A DNA stretch of 64,000 bases from Megascapheus bottae (GCA_024803745.1 JANJXV010000037.1:5035001-5099000), one strand, 5' to 3'. Numbered from the stretch's first letter, positions 1-11,458 are shown. Numbers and translations are program-made. The notes: a model not told the origin generated them from the sequence alone.

Positions 1-113
1 AGAAGTGGAGCTGTGGCTTAAATTAGTAGAGCACTGGTCTTGAACAAAATAGTTCTGAAACAGTGCCCAGGCTCCAAGTTCAAACCCCACAACTGACACA
101 AAAATAAATAAAT
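1..113 (+). repeat. B1-ID dimeric SINE, right (ID) half, cut by window edge
   Basis: The GAGCTGTGGCTTAAATTAGTAGAGCACTGG...CAAGTTCAAACCCC core matches the ID-like right half of the B1-ID family seen many times in the window, followed by an A-rich tail (AAAATAAATAAATA). Confidence 0.75.
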
Positions 114-119
114 ATGATG

Positions 120-560
120 CCATAAAATGTATACACATACGATTACAAAATCGTTATTCACAATAACTAACAAGCTATCTAAGTGTCCACCAGTGATGAA
201 TGGATAAACAAAATATGGTATATTCATTCAGTGAAATCTTATTGGGTTATGAAAAAGAGTGAAGCATTGATGCATGGTGAGGCCATTGGTGAACCTTGAA
301 CACTTTATACTGAATGAAGAGTCAGACATAAAAGATTATATATTTATATGAAATATCCAGAAAGGAAAAATCTAGAGATGACTAGATTTGTGGTTGCCAG
401 GGTATGGGGGCTAAGGAACCATGAGAATAATACAGCATAGGATTTCTTTTTGTGGTAGTAAAATGTTCTAAATTGTGTTCAAAGTGATCAACAGCATCTG
501 CAGATAGACTAAAAATAGGTGGATATACTGAGGTTGGCTATTTCTAATGAAGCTGCATAT
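120..560 (+). repeat. Ancient L1 (L1M-type) 3' end
   Basis: The phrases AAGTGTCCACCAGTGATGAATGG, ATAAACAAAATATGGTATATTC, TGAACCTTGAACACTTTATACTGAATGAAG and TGGTTGCCAGGGTATGGGGG follow the old L1 ORF2 C-terminus and 3' UTR consensus of placental mammals as I recall it. It is heavily mutated, with no open frame. Confidence 0.75.
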
Positions 561-1617
561 ATACCACACTTCTCAGCGATCTTACAGGTGAGAGTGAAAA
601 CACACAAACACACAGGACTTAAATATGAACGCTCCTAGCATCTTCATTTTGCCCCAAACTGTAAACAAACTAATACCAACCAACTGCTGAATTAATAAAC
701 TGTGATAAAAGCACAGAGGAATATTCCTTGATGACATAGGCTATGGGAATATGAAAAATAGATTATGAATGTGCAATATATACTTATATATAATCATATA
801 TGACACATATAATTATATATAACCATATAATATCCATTATGTTTTATATAATTCGATTTATAATACATAAAATATATGGTTATATATTTATGGTTAAACT
901 TTATGCATGTAGAGACACATGGAATATGGTTAATATAACCATATAGTTAATGAACCATATCTGTTCACATAATGAACAGTGCGTGTTGTGTGGGTGGCAG
1001 GACATATCCAAGAGGCTTTAACTTGGCTTAGCCCTGCTCTTGAGTTGGCCAGGGAAGGAGATGTGGGCTTTGGGCAGTTAGCAAGCAACCCTCATGATAT
1101 GGGTACCTCAGTGGGCTCAGCCAGTAAGCAAACTGCAGGCAGTGAATGAATGATGGGAGAGGCAGGAGAAAGACCTTGAAGGAGAAAGGCAGGGAAGGGA
1201 GACAGCATAGAAAGTAGGTCCACTGGATGAATGAAGACACCAGATAGACTGCCCACTTGTGAGGAGTGGTGTCTGCTCCTGTCAATGTGATGGGAGGCAG
1301 CAGGCAGAAGGCCTAAGCTTCCTGTGAGAACAGGCCTGGCACATGGTTCCTCTCCTTGGGGTCCATTGTGACCTTAGAGGCCCATGTCACAGGGTGGATT
1401 GAGGCTCAGCGTGAGGTCCTATAGAACTTGCCTGTGTGCATCAGCTCTTCCAGCTTAGTGAGGGTAGCGGCCAGGGGAGGGGGCCGGGCCCCCACCCCAT
1501 TTCCTTACAATGATGACATTTCTCTTGTCAAGTTCTTATGAAGATCTACAGAAATAATCATGGAGTGACCTAGCAAAGGCTTGGCATATTATAAGTGCTT
1601 AGAAATGTTATTTAGAA
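561..1617. other. Intron: AT-rich low-complexity sequence then unique sequence
   Basis: Positions 770-960 are an AT-rich tract made of TATATAACCATAT-like units on both strands, able to form small hairpins. The rest (960-1617) is unique sequence in which I recognise no gene or repeat. Confidence 0.6.
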
Positions 1618-1845
1618 GTTGGGTGCTGGTGGCTCATGCCTGCAACCCCAGCTACTCAGGAGGCTGAGATCTGAGGATTGTAGCTCAAACTCTGTCCCAG
1701 CAAGAAAGTCTATGAGACTTAGCCCCAATTAACTACTGAAAAGCCAGAAGTAGAGCTATGGCTTAAGTGGTAGGCCACTAGCCTTGAGCACCAAAGCTTA
1801 GACACAGTAAGGTCCTGAGTTCAAGCCTCAGGACCTGCATGTGTG
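1618..1845 (+). repeat. B1-ID dimeric SINE
   Basis: The left half GGTGCTGGTGGCTCATGCCTGCAACCCCAGCTACTCAGGAGGCTGAG is 7SL/B1-like. The right half AGAGCTATGGCTTAAGTGGTAGGCCACTAGCC is ID-like. The two are joined by TTAACTACTGAAAAGCCAGAAG. Confidence 0.85.
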
Positions 1846-1930
1846 ATATACGTGTGCACTGTCCCCCCACCCCCAAAATATTACATTGAGTAGCAAAGAT
1901 ATCAGTTACTGTGTAGGGTAGAGATGGACC

Positions 1931-1932
<2 letters not shown>

Positions 1933-1981
<49 letters not shown>

Positions 1982-1985
1982 TGTA
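1933..1985. repeat. (GT)n microsatellite
   Basis: About 24 uninterrupted GT units abut the tail side of the minus-strand SINE at 1987, so the tract probably grew from that SINE's A-rich tail. Confidence 0.95.
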
Positions 1986-1986
1986 T

Positions 1987-2190
1987 GAGACAGTCCTGGG
2001 GGTTGAACTCCAGGCCTGGGTCCTGTCCCTGGGCTTTTGTACTCAAGGTTAGTGTCATTTCAATGTCATTTCATTGGGTAGTTAACTGGAGATAAAGAAT
2101 CTCACAAACTTCCCTGCTTTGAACTGTGATCCTCAAATCTAGAGAGGCTAGTTGCTATGCTCATGTGTGAGCCACCAATGCTCAACAGAA
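1987..2190 (-). repeat. B1-ID dimeric SINE, diverged
   Basis: Read on the plus strand it gives TTGAACTCCAGGCCTGGG, TTAACTGGAGATAAAGAATCTCA and GAGCCACCAATGCTCAACA, the reverse complement of the B1-ID consensus, with an internal short duplication of TCATTTCAATGTCATTTCA. Confidence 0.75.
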
Positions 2191-3727
2191 CAACCCTACA
2201 AGGGCTTGCATGGGGTTCAGGACCCAAGAACATGTGGATGTCAGCAAGTATTTGTGGTAACCATTCTCCTCTGTTCTAGAGGAAATGTTCCCCTGCTTTC
2301 CAAAACCTGAAGGTGGCTGTCTCCATTCCCATCCCTGCGGTGACACCCAGCTGTTTCCTCCAGGGCTTTTTTTGCCTTTTGGTAAATTTATGGACCTGGT
2401 GATTTCCCCAGGGAATCTACTTCAAGTTGTACATTTAGAATTCCCAGTCACTCACTGGGGCTTGGAACACATGGAATGCTTGCTCATGGTTTTGAGAATG
2501 GCTGTATTTTAGACAAAGATAAATGGGGTGATGGTTGATAGTTTATGTACCAACCACTGGGAAGGAACTGGAGTTGATGATCTGCCTATAAAGTGAAAAG
2601 TGAATCCCTTCTGTAGATCTTTTTTTTTAAAGAAAAGTCTTGGGCACCATCTTTAGTCACTGTGACATGGGGACTTTATTGAGATTGGGCACTGTCATAG
2701 GGTCTGTGGTAACTCTAATGAATAAGACACACATTCCTAGGCAGAGCTCTTCTGGAAGTGGTTAAGTTCGCTATTACATAAGCACAGTGCTTATTGGGAT
2801 GGGAGAAACTCAACATACTCTGGAGAGCAGGAGAGCTTTGCCTTGACTTGCCTTCCAAGGACTGCTTTTCTCACATGCCTTATGAGAGAATCCTTACCTA
2901 CAGGTTCTCTTATCACTACCCTAGTTTTATAGGAGATAAAACTACAACAGACAATTCTGTGATTTCCTGGAGATAGCCAGAAAAATGAATAATCAAGCTG
3001 GGACAGAAGAAAAGACTCTAGACTGAGAGCATAAAGGTGATCCTCAGAAACAGTGCAGAGAGAAGCACTCACATTCAGACCTCCGTGGGTAACAGGGCTG
3101 TGTATGTGTGGAGTGACACATGTGCCACCCACAAAACACAATCCCAGAAATCTCACTCTAGTGTTGTTTATCTTCATGGACGTGGGGGCCACCTTCCCTG
3201 TCCTGTGTCTTTTTTTTTGAACTATAGATCTGACAGCAAGTGTCAGGGTGGCTCAATTTTAGTTTGTTTTTCATTCCTCTTCCTGGCAGAGTTGAAGTGC
3301 TCATAGCACCAGAGCTTGTGCTGCCCGACTCTTCATGGCTTTTCTTCATCAAAGCTTGCAACCTACCCTGTTCTGTATGGCCAAGGAACAGTCACGTAGT
3401 GTTATTTATTGGTTCTAAGAGTAAAGGCACTGTCTGTGGGAGAGAACTCACTGATGAGCTCTCAGTCGGCTCCTTTAAGTCCAACTCGACTCTACACCAA
3501 AGTACGTGGATAGGTCAACACAGGTGAGACTGGAGAACACTGTGAAACTACAAGACTTACAGCTTCCATGAAGCCATCAAAGCTTAGCATTGTCCCTGTG
3601 ATCTGTCTCCTGCTTTCCTTTCCAACCTCTGCTCCCTTCACTCCCACCTCCCTTCCCTTCAGCCATGAGTTATTTCTTAAGCTTGACATGAAAGGGAACC
3701 AAAACAACGTGGCCCTCTTAACTTGTG
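2191..3727. other. Intron with a possible L2 remnant
   Basis: Positions 2668-2770 (ACTTTATTGAGATTGGGCACTG..., GAATAAGACACACATTCC) resemble the reverse complement of the L2 3' end, with low confidence. The rest is unique. Overlapping ORFs of 60-133 codons on both strands at 2.8-3.6 kb have no recognisable domain and no splice-site support. Confidence 0.5.
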
Positions 3728-3895
3728 TGTATGTATATTGGTACTGGGGCTTGAATTCAAGACTCTGGGCTCTCTTTCATTCAGGCCTGGGACTCTACCA
3801 TTTGAGTCACACCTCTATTTTTGTTCTTTTGCTTATTAATTGGAAATAAGAGCCTTATGAACTTTTCTGCCTGGATGGGCTACAGACTTCTTCCA
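3728..3895 (-). repeat. B1-ID dimeric SINE, truncated
   Basis: TACTGGGGCTTGAATTCAAGACTCTGGGC, CTACCATTTGAGTCACACCTC and TTAATTGGAAATAAGAG are the reverse complement of the ID half and linker. The B1 head is cut short after CTGCCTGGATGGGCTAC. Confidence 0.8.
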
Positions 3896-4618
3896 CCGTT
3901 AATTTTCACCCCATTAATTTCACTTCTCCTCTGTTTCTTTCCTTTGTTACTGAAATCTTAACTTATAGACATTATACATAAAATAAGTACATAGTTCATG
4001 CATCAGTTAAATAGCAATAACAACAACAGTAAAGCCAACCTTTGTAGCTAGAAGGCATATAGAGGCTTTCTGTCTGTTGTTTATAGTTTCCTTACCCCAG
4101 AGGTAATTATAAGACTAAAATTTATGTTCTTTATTCCAGTGCTTTTCTATGGCATTTTTACCCTTTTGCTCTACATTCTTAAACATGGTATAAGTTTTAC
4201 CTGGTTTTGAACATTGTATGAATGAACTCACAATGTATACAGTCTTGCATCTTTTGGCTTAAGTTTTTCTGTGCATTTGTGGCTAATTTTCAAAGATTTC
4301 TCATATTTCAGGGTAATATACCAACATTTAATCACTCTGTTATTTACTTTTCATTTATTTATTTGGACTTTTTTAGTCTAGAGAAGTTATGTGCAATGTG
4401 CTATGAAATTCTTGTGCACATCCCCTGTGCCCATATCAATAGCACCTTTAGGTCACATACCTGGGAGTGGAAGTGACAAGCCAGAGGGTATGGCCAGCTC
4501 AGTTTTATTAGGTAATAACAACTAGTTTCTCAGTGTGGCTGTAACAATGTATACTACCACCAGGAACAAATAACTCAGGTTATTTTACAGTTTGGGCAAT
4601 ATGTGGTAATACCCAGCT

Positions 4619-4620
4619 AT

Positions 4621-4663
<43 letters not shown>

Positions 4664-4851
4664 TTTGCCAGTCCTGGGCTTGAGCTCAGGGCCTGAGTAC
4701 TGTCCTTGGTCTTTCTCAAGGCTAGAGCTCTACCACTTGAGCCTCAGCACCACTTCCTGCTTTTTTCTATGTATGTGGTACCAAGGAATCGAACCCGGGT
4801 CTTCATGCATGCTAGGCAAGCACTTTAACCACTAGGCCAAACTCCCGGCCC
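4619..4851 (-). repeat. ID-dimer SINE with (ATTT)n tail, inserted in the ancient L1
   Basis: This is a full-length copy whose minus-strand A-tail has become (TAAA)n, seen as ATTT repeats at 4619-4665. Perfect 11-bp target-site duplications AATACCCAGCT flank it at 4608-4618 and 4852-4862. The B box (GAACCCGGGT on the plus strand) is intact. Confidence 0.93.
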
Positions 4852-4971
4852 AATACCCAGCTTTTTAATATTTGCCGGTCTGGTTGGTATGAAATGTGGT
4901 TTAAGCTCCTGTGGTTTTGTGTTATTGTGGTTTTCAATTCATTTCTCTGAGTGCCAATGAGCTTGAAGGTT

Positions 4972-5195
4972 TTGTCCCCCTTTGAACTGAGGCTTAAAAT
5001 TATGGCTTACGTATTGTCCCTTAGCCTTTTCACTCAAGTGTGGCACTCTATCATTTGAACCCCCATCTCTACTTTCAGTTTTTTTGGTGGTTAATAGGAG
5101 ATAAGAATCTCATGGACTTTCTTGCCCTGGGCTGGCTTTGAATCTCACCCTTCTGAGTAGCTAGAATAACAGGCATGAGCTACCAGTGTCTGGTG
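4972..5195 (-). repeat. B1-ID dimeric SINE inserted in the ancient L1
   Basis: TTAATAGGAGATAAGAATCTCATGGACTTTCTTGCC and GAGTAGCTAGAATAACAGGCATGAGC are the reverse complement of the linker and B1 head. The ID half (ACTCTATCATTTGAACCCC) is diverged. Confidence 0.8.
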
Positions 5196-5330
5196 AACTT
5201 GACTATTTTTCTATGGACCATTCTTGATATATGAAATGCCTGTCCATGATCTTTGTCTCCCCTAATCCCTTGAGTTATTTACTCCTTTCTTATTAAACTG
5301 AACTTGGAATATTTTGGATAAAAATTCTTT

Positions 5331-5635
5331 ATATATATTTTTATTGTAATTAATAGAGGGGTTACATTATGTTCAGCAGATAGAAGGTGCATTACTTCAC
5401 AAAAATTGATACCCTTTCTCATGTCTTGGACCCCATTTCCCTCCTCACACCCCCGCCCCTCATCTTGTTTTCCCCCCTTCCTTATCCTATCTCAAATAAC
5501 CAAATAAACATACATACAATATATCAGATAACAAGGTGAAATACTGTAACCATATGAGATAACCAAGGGACAGCAAAAGAAATGAGAGATAACATAGTAC
5601 ATTAAGGACAACAATCACTCATTATATGGCTTTTG
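5331..5635 (-). repeat. L1 3' UTR tail, 5'-truncated, lineage-specific subfamily
   Basis: It matches the 3' UTR of the L1 copies at 22.4, 29.0, 41.7 and 49.2 kb: TTATTGTAATTAATAG, ATAACCAAGGGACAGCAAAAG and GGACAACAATCACTCATTATATGG. Near-perfect 18-bp duplications (TTTGGATAAAAATTCTTT at 5313-5330, TTTGGATATGAATTCTTT at 5636-5653, two mismatches) mark it as an insertion into the older L1. Confidence 0.9.
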
Positions 5636-6380
5636 TTTGGATATGAATTCTTTGCAGCTTATATAGTTTTTATTCTGTGATGTCTTTGGATGAGCTGAGG
5701 TTGTTATTCTTAATATAATGAAATTTATAATACATTCCCTTATGGTCCATACTTCTGGAAAACCTTGAATAAAAGTATTTTTTTAATCTCAAGGTCATAA
5801 AGATATACTTGAAGATTGTCTTCTAAAAGTTTTATAGTTTTGCCCTTCATATTTAAGTCTTTATTCTATCTGGAATTGATTTTTGACATGGGAGGAATCC
5901 AATTTCATCTTTTTCCACATGGGTACTCAATTAGCCCTGTGCCACAGCTCATCCCTCCTTTGGTTTGCAAAGCCTTCTGTGCCATAAATCAGGTCTCTGT
6001 GCTACATGTCTGTTTCTGGGTTCTCCACAATGTTCTGCTAGTTAATAGAAGCTCTAAGCTAAAGCCATCCTGCCTTAATTACTATAGCTCTAAAATAAAA
6101 TTGAATGTCTGCTGAGGGAGGTCTTACTCTTCACAGATTCCATGTTTTCTTCCTTCATTAGACATATTGTGATATCTTGACCCTTGTTATTTTGTTCCTC
6201 CATTGGAATTTTAAAGTCACTTATTGAATTCCAGAAAAACAAACAAGCACATAAACTCCTGGGAATTTATGAATATATTTGAGGGAGAATCATCAACTTT
6301 AGTCTTCTTAAACAAAAGCATGGCATAAATTTCCATTACTGTGTGTCTTCTTTAATGCCTTTCAATGGTGTTACATATCT

Positions 6381-6503
6381 TTCTCTTCCCTCCCTCCCTC
6401 CCTCCCTTCCTCTCTTCCTTCCTTCCTTCCTTCCTTCCTTCCTTCCTTCCTTCCTTCCTTCCTTCCTTCCTTCCTTCCTTCCTTCCTTCCTCCCTTCCTC
6501 TCT
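6381..6503. repeat. (CCCT)n/(CCTT)n microsatellite
   Basis: This pyrimidine-pure tract (purine-pure on the other strand) accounts for the Pro/Ser/Phe/Leu and Arg/Lys/Glu/Gly frames here; these are not genes. Confidence 0.95.
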
Positions 6504-6571
6504 TTATTATACTCCGGGCTGGATTTGAATATGATCCTTCTGCTGGAATTATAGGCATGTCCCCATGCCTA
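6504..6571 (-). repeat. B1-type SINE fragment
   Basis: GGCTGGATTTGAATATGATCC and GGAATTATAGGCATGTCCCCATGCC are the reverse complement of a B1 head, lying next to the CCTT tract. Confidence 0.55.
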
Positions 6572-6944
6572 ACTTGGTTCTACCTCTTTAGTGGTCAGAA
6601 TTATTCTAGAGGCTTTCCAGGAGTTGTCTATCAGGTGTAAAATGCTTTTGACAAAACTCTATCTGTTAGAGATAATTTTCAGAAGGAGCATTTTTTCCCC
6701 TAGGATCATCTGCTGAGATAGAATGTGAAATCTGGAATATGTGCACAAGAATCTTGAAAACCCGAGTGACATGGCCCCTTCAACCATCACTTGTAAGTCC
6801 TTGAAGAACTCTGGAACCTTCATCTTACTCATGGAGAACCCTTGGATACTGTGTCTGATGAGGCAGACCTTATGGGTACCAGTCTCTCATGAGGTGGACT
6901 TTTGCAGCTCCGTAGGACAGTATACAGCATGACAAGGAGAATGT

Positions 6945-7095
6945 CTGTCTGACCTAGGCTGGAGTTTTGGCATTTAACTTACTGGCTGTGTGGGGCTCAA
7001 GCCACAATTCCTCAGTCTTCAGTTTCCACAGGGCTAAAACAGTAGTAGTTAGATCACGAGAGCCTTGTGAGGACTTAATCAGAAGTCTCTGCGAG
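6945..7095 (+). repeat. MIR SINE remnant
   Basis: ACTTACTGGCTGTGTGGGGCTCAAG, CAGTCTTCAGTTTCCACAGGGC and TGTGAGGACTTAATCAGAA follow the MIR core and 3' order. It is old and degraded. Confidence 0.6.
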
Positions 7096-7867
7096 GTGCT
7101 CTGAAGTTTGTGGGCTCCTATGAAATATCTGGTAAGTGGTTATCACTGTGCCTACCATGAGATACAGAGGCGGAAGATGGGGCTGCCATGGCAAATGTAT
7201 AAAGGGAAGGAGAGATGCCTTTCCCAGTAAAGCTGGATTTAAAAAGGAAAGGTTCGAAATTGCCCAGATTCCCTGTGAGGGTATGGTAGTGATGTGTAGC
7301 TGAGCTCTTGTGTGGAAACCATGTATTTATGGCCATTCTTTTCCAGTGGGAGACTGGGGTATTCTCAAGCATTTTGAGACTTTCATGAGAGAGTAGAGTC
7401 TGGTTCTTTTCTGAGGCTGTGTTCCGTGGTTGTATCTTGGGATAGAGCAGAAAATCAAGCCCAAACCACCAAGATGAAAAGCTCTCCCCTGAGCTGGATC
7501 CTTTGGTTGGGCAGAGGATGTGCTCTGCCCTTCCACACCAACTGCCATTGTCTTCCTCATGCTATCCTGAGTCCAAGGGCCTGCTACCTTCACAGCAGGG
7601 TTTGATGGTACTGGTATTGGTAGCATATCCTTGAAATGCCAAATCTTAATTACAGCACTTGTCTTCCTATCCAGAATGGTCCACCTGATCATTGGGCAAT
7701 AGTTACAAATCAGTCTTCTTATGGGGTGGGTCTCATGAAAGTCTGTAAAAATTTAAATAAGCCAAGTTTTTCATGGTGTTAAGCTTGTTTTGGGTCCAAA
7801 TTCACAGAAGATGCCTACCAAGCATCTACCTGGCACCAAGCAACCATGTCAAGCCTGCTATCTCTTT
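7096..7867. other. Intron: unique sequence, no gene recognised
   Basis: A 121-codon minus-strand ORF (7327-7692) has no domain I know, no splice-site support and no repeat origin; I treat it as a chance frame. Confidence 0.5.
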
Positions 7868-8232
7868 TAAGCTATGCATAGTTGCACATGCCTGCAACCC
7901 AAACTACTTGGGAGGCTGAGATTTGAAGAACTGAAGTTCAAGGCTAGCTCTCAAAGTTTGTGAGATCACATCTCAATCAATAAAAAGCTGAATGTGATGG
8001 TGTGTGGCTGTCCTGCAATGCGGGAAGCTTAGATAGTAGGACTGAAGTCCAGGCTCTTCCTTGGTGAGCAGGGGAGGGGGGAAGGGGGAGGGAGGCGGGG
8101 AGGGGGAAGCAACACCCTATCCAAAAACATAAGAAGAGGAAAGGGCTGGGGTGGCATAGCTAAAGTAGTATAGCACCCATCTAGAATGTGGAATGCCGCG
8201 AGTTCAAACCCCAGTATGGCACACACACACAC
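7868..8232 (+). repeat. B1-like unit followed by G-rich tract and an ID-like unit
   Basis: GCACATGCCTGCAACCCAAACTACTTGGGAGGCTGAG is B1-like. 8066-8110 is a G/A-rich low-complexity run. 8144-8220 (GCATAGCTAAAGTAGTATAGCACCC ... GAGTTCAAACCCCAGTATGGC) is a monomeric ID-like unit ending in a short CA repeat. Confidence 0.65.
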
Positions 8233-8485
8233 AAATCCCTTCTAAGAAGTTCAGAGAGCCAGGAATACTTCAATAGCATCAAGTTCATCTTAGCAATCTT
8301 CACCAAATTTACTTCTTGTAATATTGTCTCTTAATTAAAAAATGTCAAAATGTATCATAAAATGATAACTATTTTTGAAGAAAAGAGCAAAAGTAGTCCC
8401 ACTCCTCATGTTACCAAAGTTGTTGTCTCTGTTTCTTGTAAGCAAATTGAGTTCCTTCAGTAAACAAAGGATTTACAGTCTTAAA

Positions 8486-8487
<2 letters not shown>

Positions 8488-8548
<61 letters not shown>

Positions 8549-8562
8549 CTCTTTCTCTCTCT
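8488..8562. repeat. (CT)n microsatellite at a SINE tail
   Basis: This is an almost pure CT run of about 75 bp directly at the 3'-tail side of the minus-strand SINE that follows. Confidence 0.95.
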
Positions 8563-8765
8563 CACTTTTGCCAGGCCTGGGACTTGAACTCAGGGCTCTG
8601 AGCACTGTCATTAGACACTTTTTGCTCAAGGCTAGCACTCTTCCACTTGAGCCACAGCACCACTTCTGGCTTTTTTTTTTTTTTGTATGTGGTACCTAGG
8701 AATCGGACCAGGGTCTTCGTGCATGCTAGGCAAGCACTCTACCACTAGGCTTACCTCCCGGCCCC
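8563..8765 (-). repeat. ID-dimer SINE
   Basis: TTGCCAGGCCTGGGACTTGAACTCAGGGC, CACTTGAGCCACAGCACCACTTCTGGC and GCATGCTAGGCAAGCACTCTACCACTAGGC give both ID units in reverse complement, ending CCCGGCCCC. Confidence 0.9.
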
Positions 8766-9339
8766 AAGTCTGACTCTTTTGTAGTATCTTGGTATCTAAT
8801 ACTTCATCAGAAAATCTACCTTTCCCTTTGACGTATTTCATGGGAAACCATCAGAAAACACCTTCCACTTAGGCTGAAATCTTGAAAGATCATATAATAA
8901 ATATTCCATCTTTACAAGGTTAATAAAACATGGATGTAAAATCCACCAAAATCCAAATTTCCTTTCTAGAGACAGACTCAGGAGCTTATAACAAGTGACA
9001 TTGCCAAAGCCATCACCTTGGCCCTTTCTGGATAGAATATTGTTGGCTTTCTGTGATTCTATAGAACCCAGGAGAAGCTTGTCTCTCATTTGACTTAAGC
9101 AATTTGGATTGGTGACTATCACACGGCTCATCTCCCTTCCTGCCTAGAAGGCCCAGCTTGTGTGTTGTGAAGACATTGGGCCGTCCTGTATAGACAATAG
9201 TATAAGCTCCCAGAGCATTGCACTTGATGGGATAGGAAGGGAGAGGAAAACCTTCCAGATCATCTGTTTCCATATGTTCTCATATGTTTATCTCACTGGG
9301 CTAACATATAATGAAGACATACGTTAAGAAGGAGAAAAA

Positions 9340-9585
9340 TCACTGGGTACCAGTGACTTGTGCCTGTAATCTTAGCTTTTCAGGAAGGCTATAATTTGAG
9401 GATAGTGGTTGGAAGTCAGCTCACGCAGCAAAGTTTGTGAACATCTTAGCTCTAGTTAACCACTAAAAGGCCAGATGTAGACTCAAGTGGCAGAGCACCA
9501 GCTTTAAGTGAGTGTTCAGGCCCTCGGTTCAAGCCCTGATAAAGGTGTGCGTGTGCACGTCTGCACGTTGCCCAACCCCATTTGG
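9340..9585 (+). repeat. B1-ID dimeric SINE, diverged
   Basis: GGTACCAGTGACTTGTGCCTGTAATCTTAGC is the B1 head; AGACTCAAGTGGCAGAGCACCAGC is the ID half; CCTCGGTTCAAGCCC is the B-box region. Confidence 0.8.
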
Positions 9586-9830
9586 GCACATTCTTAGAAC
9601 AAATGTAAATTTATGATCGCCTCCCTGCTATAAAAATAATATTGGCCCTCAACAAGAGTGTGTTGAGACTACTAAGGTCAGAGTTTAAATTAGGATGTAA
9701 AAGAACAATCTCATAAGAAGACCTTGGTAGCACAGACAATTGGGGCGTAGGGCCAGGTTATTTATTATTTTTTTTTCCTGGACATTTCTTAACTCTGCTT
9801 CTTTTCCCAGTTGATGACTTCCCACAAAAA

Positions 9831-9871
<41 letters not shown>

Positions 9872-11102
9872 TTTTCTCAAAAGACAGCTAAGGGGCCTGT
9901 GCTTACAGATTGTGGTTTGGGAATGTCTAGTCCCTTCTGGGGTTCTGTGATACTGGTAGCAAGGGTTCTGAGTGTCTCAGTTCTGAATGAGGCAATATAA
10001 AAGTGAGAAAATATAGTTCTTGTTTTTATTTTGGAGTGGCAATTGGGGTTTGACCTCAGGGCCTTGTGTTTGCTGAGCCCTAACCCAGCCTTATTTCCCT
10101 GCTTTTAAAGAACTGTGTGATCTCACTGATTACACAGATGGTAAAAATCCACCATATTTCTAAAATCCCCACCACTACATGAGTTCATGTCTACAGAATA
10201 CTTGCTCGGGGCTACCCGTTCCTGTGTATTTCCTGTTCTCATGCAATCTTCATAAGAGACCAAAGGATTAAGTATATCATCATCAACTTCATCATCATTT
10301 TATAAGATGAGAATGTCAAGGCAAAAACATCATCAAATAACTTGCCCCAGACTAGAGAGCCAGGGAGTAGGTTGAGCTGGGATCTAAACTCTAACAGTCC
10401 CACTCGAGATTTAGTCTCTCAGTGCTGTTTACAACACCCCAGGCAGCCCTACTTGCAACACCACTACAGTTTGGAGGTAGAATCCAAGGATGCTGGCTGA
10501 AATGGCTGGCAGGCTTTCAGACAGCAGGGAGATGAGCTTTTCTAGTTGTCCTTCCTTTGCTTGGCTGAGTTGGGGTAGATTTGCCAGCTGCTGGGAACCC
10601 TGTGAAGATGCCTGAGAAATCAGACAGTGGTTATTCCTCTCCTAGAGGTTTGATGAACACATAATGATTTTCACAAGGCATGGGTACCTGAGTTTCAGGC
10701 TGAGTTTGGTTCTAAGTAGAGGCTTGTCAGAGCCTGAGAGAGAGTGGTGGCAAAATTTGGCTTGGTTCATACACAATGTGTAAACTGCGCTTGGACAAAA
10801 CAGAGAGGTCACAGGTCAGGAAAAACAGGCACACCCTGTATAATGGCCAAGTATGATTTCTAAGTATTCATTAGATGAATCTTGAATTATCCAAAGCCCC
10901 TGGCTTTTGAGTCCCGGTATGTGAGGGCAGAAGGGAAATTAAAGACCATCTATTTTCATTCCTGAGCTTAAGGTCACTGAAGGTCACTGGTGGGGCCAGT
11001 CTGTTAGCCCAGATCTACCACTGGAGAGCAGTAGAGTCCTGGCAGTTGGTTGGTTTGCTTGCCATGTTTTCCAGGTTAGGTTGCAGCCATTTCCAACAAG
11101 TA

Positions 11103-11103
<1 letters not shown>
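9586..11103. other. Intron with poly(T), a small ID fragment and unique sequence
   Basis: 9831-9869 is a poly(T) run. 10022-10092 (GGGGTTTGACCTCAGGGCC...AACCCAGCC) is a minus-strand ID-like fragment. A MIR lies at 10205-10405. The rest, including 10.42-11.1 kb, shows nothing I can name. Confidence 0.55.
10205..10405 (+). repeat. MIR-family remnant
   Basis: CATGCAATCTTCATAAGAGACC, TCATTTTATAAGATGAGAATGTC and AAATAACTTGCCCCAGACTAGAGAGCCAGGGAGTAGG follow the MIR 3' pattern (fraction above zero, keep gradient, test for accumulated site list). Confidence 0.65.

Positions 11104-11160
<57 letters not shown>
11104..11160. repeat. (TG)n microsatellite
   Basis: About 27 TG units lie at the tail side of the adjacent minus-strand SINE. 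Confidence 0.95.
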
Positions 11161-11194
11161 GTGTAAGAGAGAGGAGAGATAAAGTGAGAAATAC

Positions 11195-11378
11195 CAGGCC
11201 CATAGTTCAAACTCCAGTATACTCTATCTCTTGAGCCACAGCTCCAATTTTGACTTTTTGGTGGTTAATTGGAAATAGACTCAACCAACTTTCCTGGCCC
11301 TGCTGCCTTCAAACTGTAATCTTCAGGTCTCAGTCCCCTGAATAGCTAGGATTATAGGTATGAGCCACTAGTGCATGG
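11195..11378 (-). repeat. B1-ID dimeric SINE, truncated tail
   Basis: CTTGAGCCACAGCTCCAATTTTGAC, TTAATTGGAAATAGACTC and GAATAGCTAGGATTATAGGTATGAGCCACTAGTGC are the reverse complement of the ID half, linker and B1 head. Confidence 0.85.
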
Positions 11379-11458
11379 ATCCAACAAATATTTATTGAAC
11401 TTTCCATGCCTGGCTCTGTCCTCATGGATCTTAAATAATAGTGAGAGAACAGGCAGAG

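Larger units (their letters stand above)
3940..6345 (-). repeat. Ancient L1 (L1M-type), ORF2 to 3' UTR, split by three younger insertions
   Basis: Successive plus-strand blocks are the reverse complement of an old mammalian L1. Block 3940-4607 includes TTTTGAACATTGTATGAATGAACTCACAATGTATAC and ACCTGGGAGTGGAAGTGAC. Block 4863-4970 includes GTTATTGTGGTTTTCAATTCATTTCTCTGAGTGCC. Block 5195-5312 includes TTGAGTTATTTACTCC. Block 5654-6345 includes TGGAATTGATTTTTGACATGGGAGG and TAATTACTATAGCTCTAAAATAA. All run in the order expected for one minus-strand copy read backwards from 3' UTR into mid-ORF2. No reading frame survives. Insertions at 4619-4851, about 4972-5195 and 5331-5635 interrupt it. Confidence 0.8.

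Noticed and set aside
5331..5635. CRISPR-like or phage-type repeat structure anywhere in the window
   Set aside because: All repeated blocks are eukaryotic retroelements or microsatellites; there is no regularly spaced direct-repeat array and no prokaryotic gene.
6343..6640. Pro/Ser/Phe-rich and Lys/Glu/Gly-rich ORFs
   Set aside because: Translated CCTT microsatellite; the same happens at 23206-23543 and 45303-45659.
7327..7692. 121-codon minus-strand ORF as a downstream SH3RF2 exon
   Set aside because: No SH3 motif (no ALYxY, WxxG or GIFP pattern) and no convincing splice borders.
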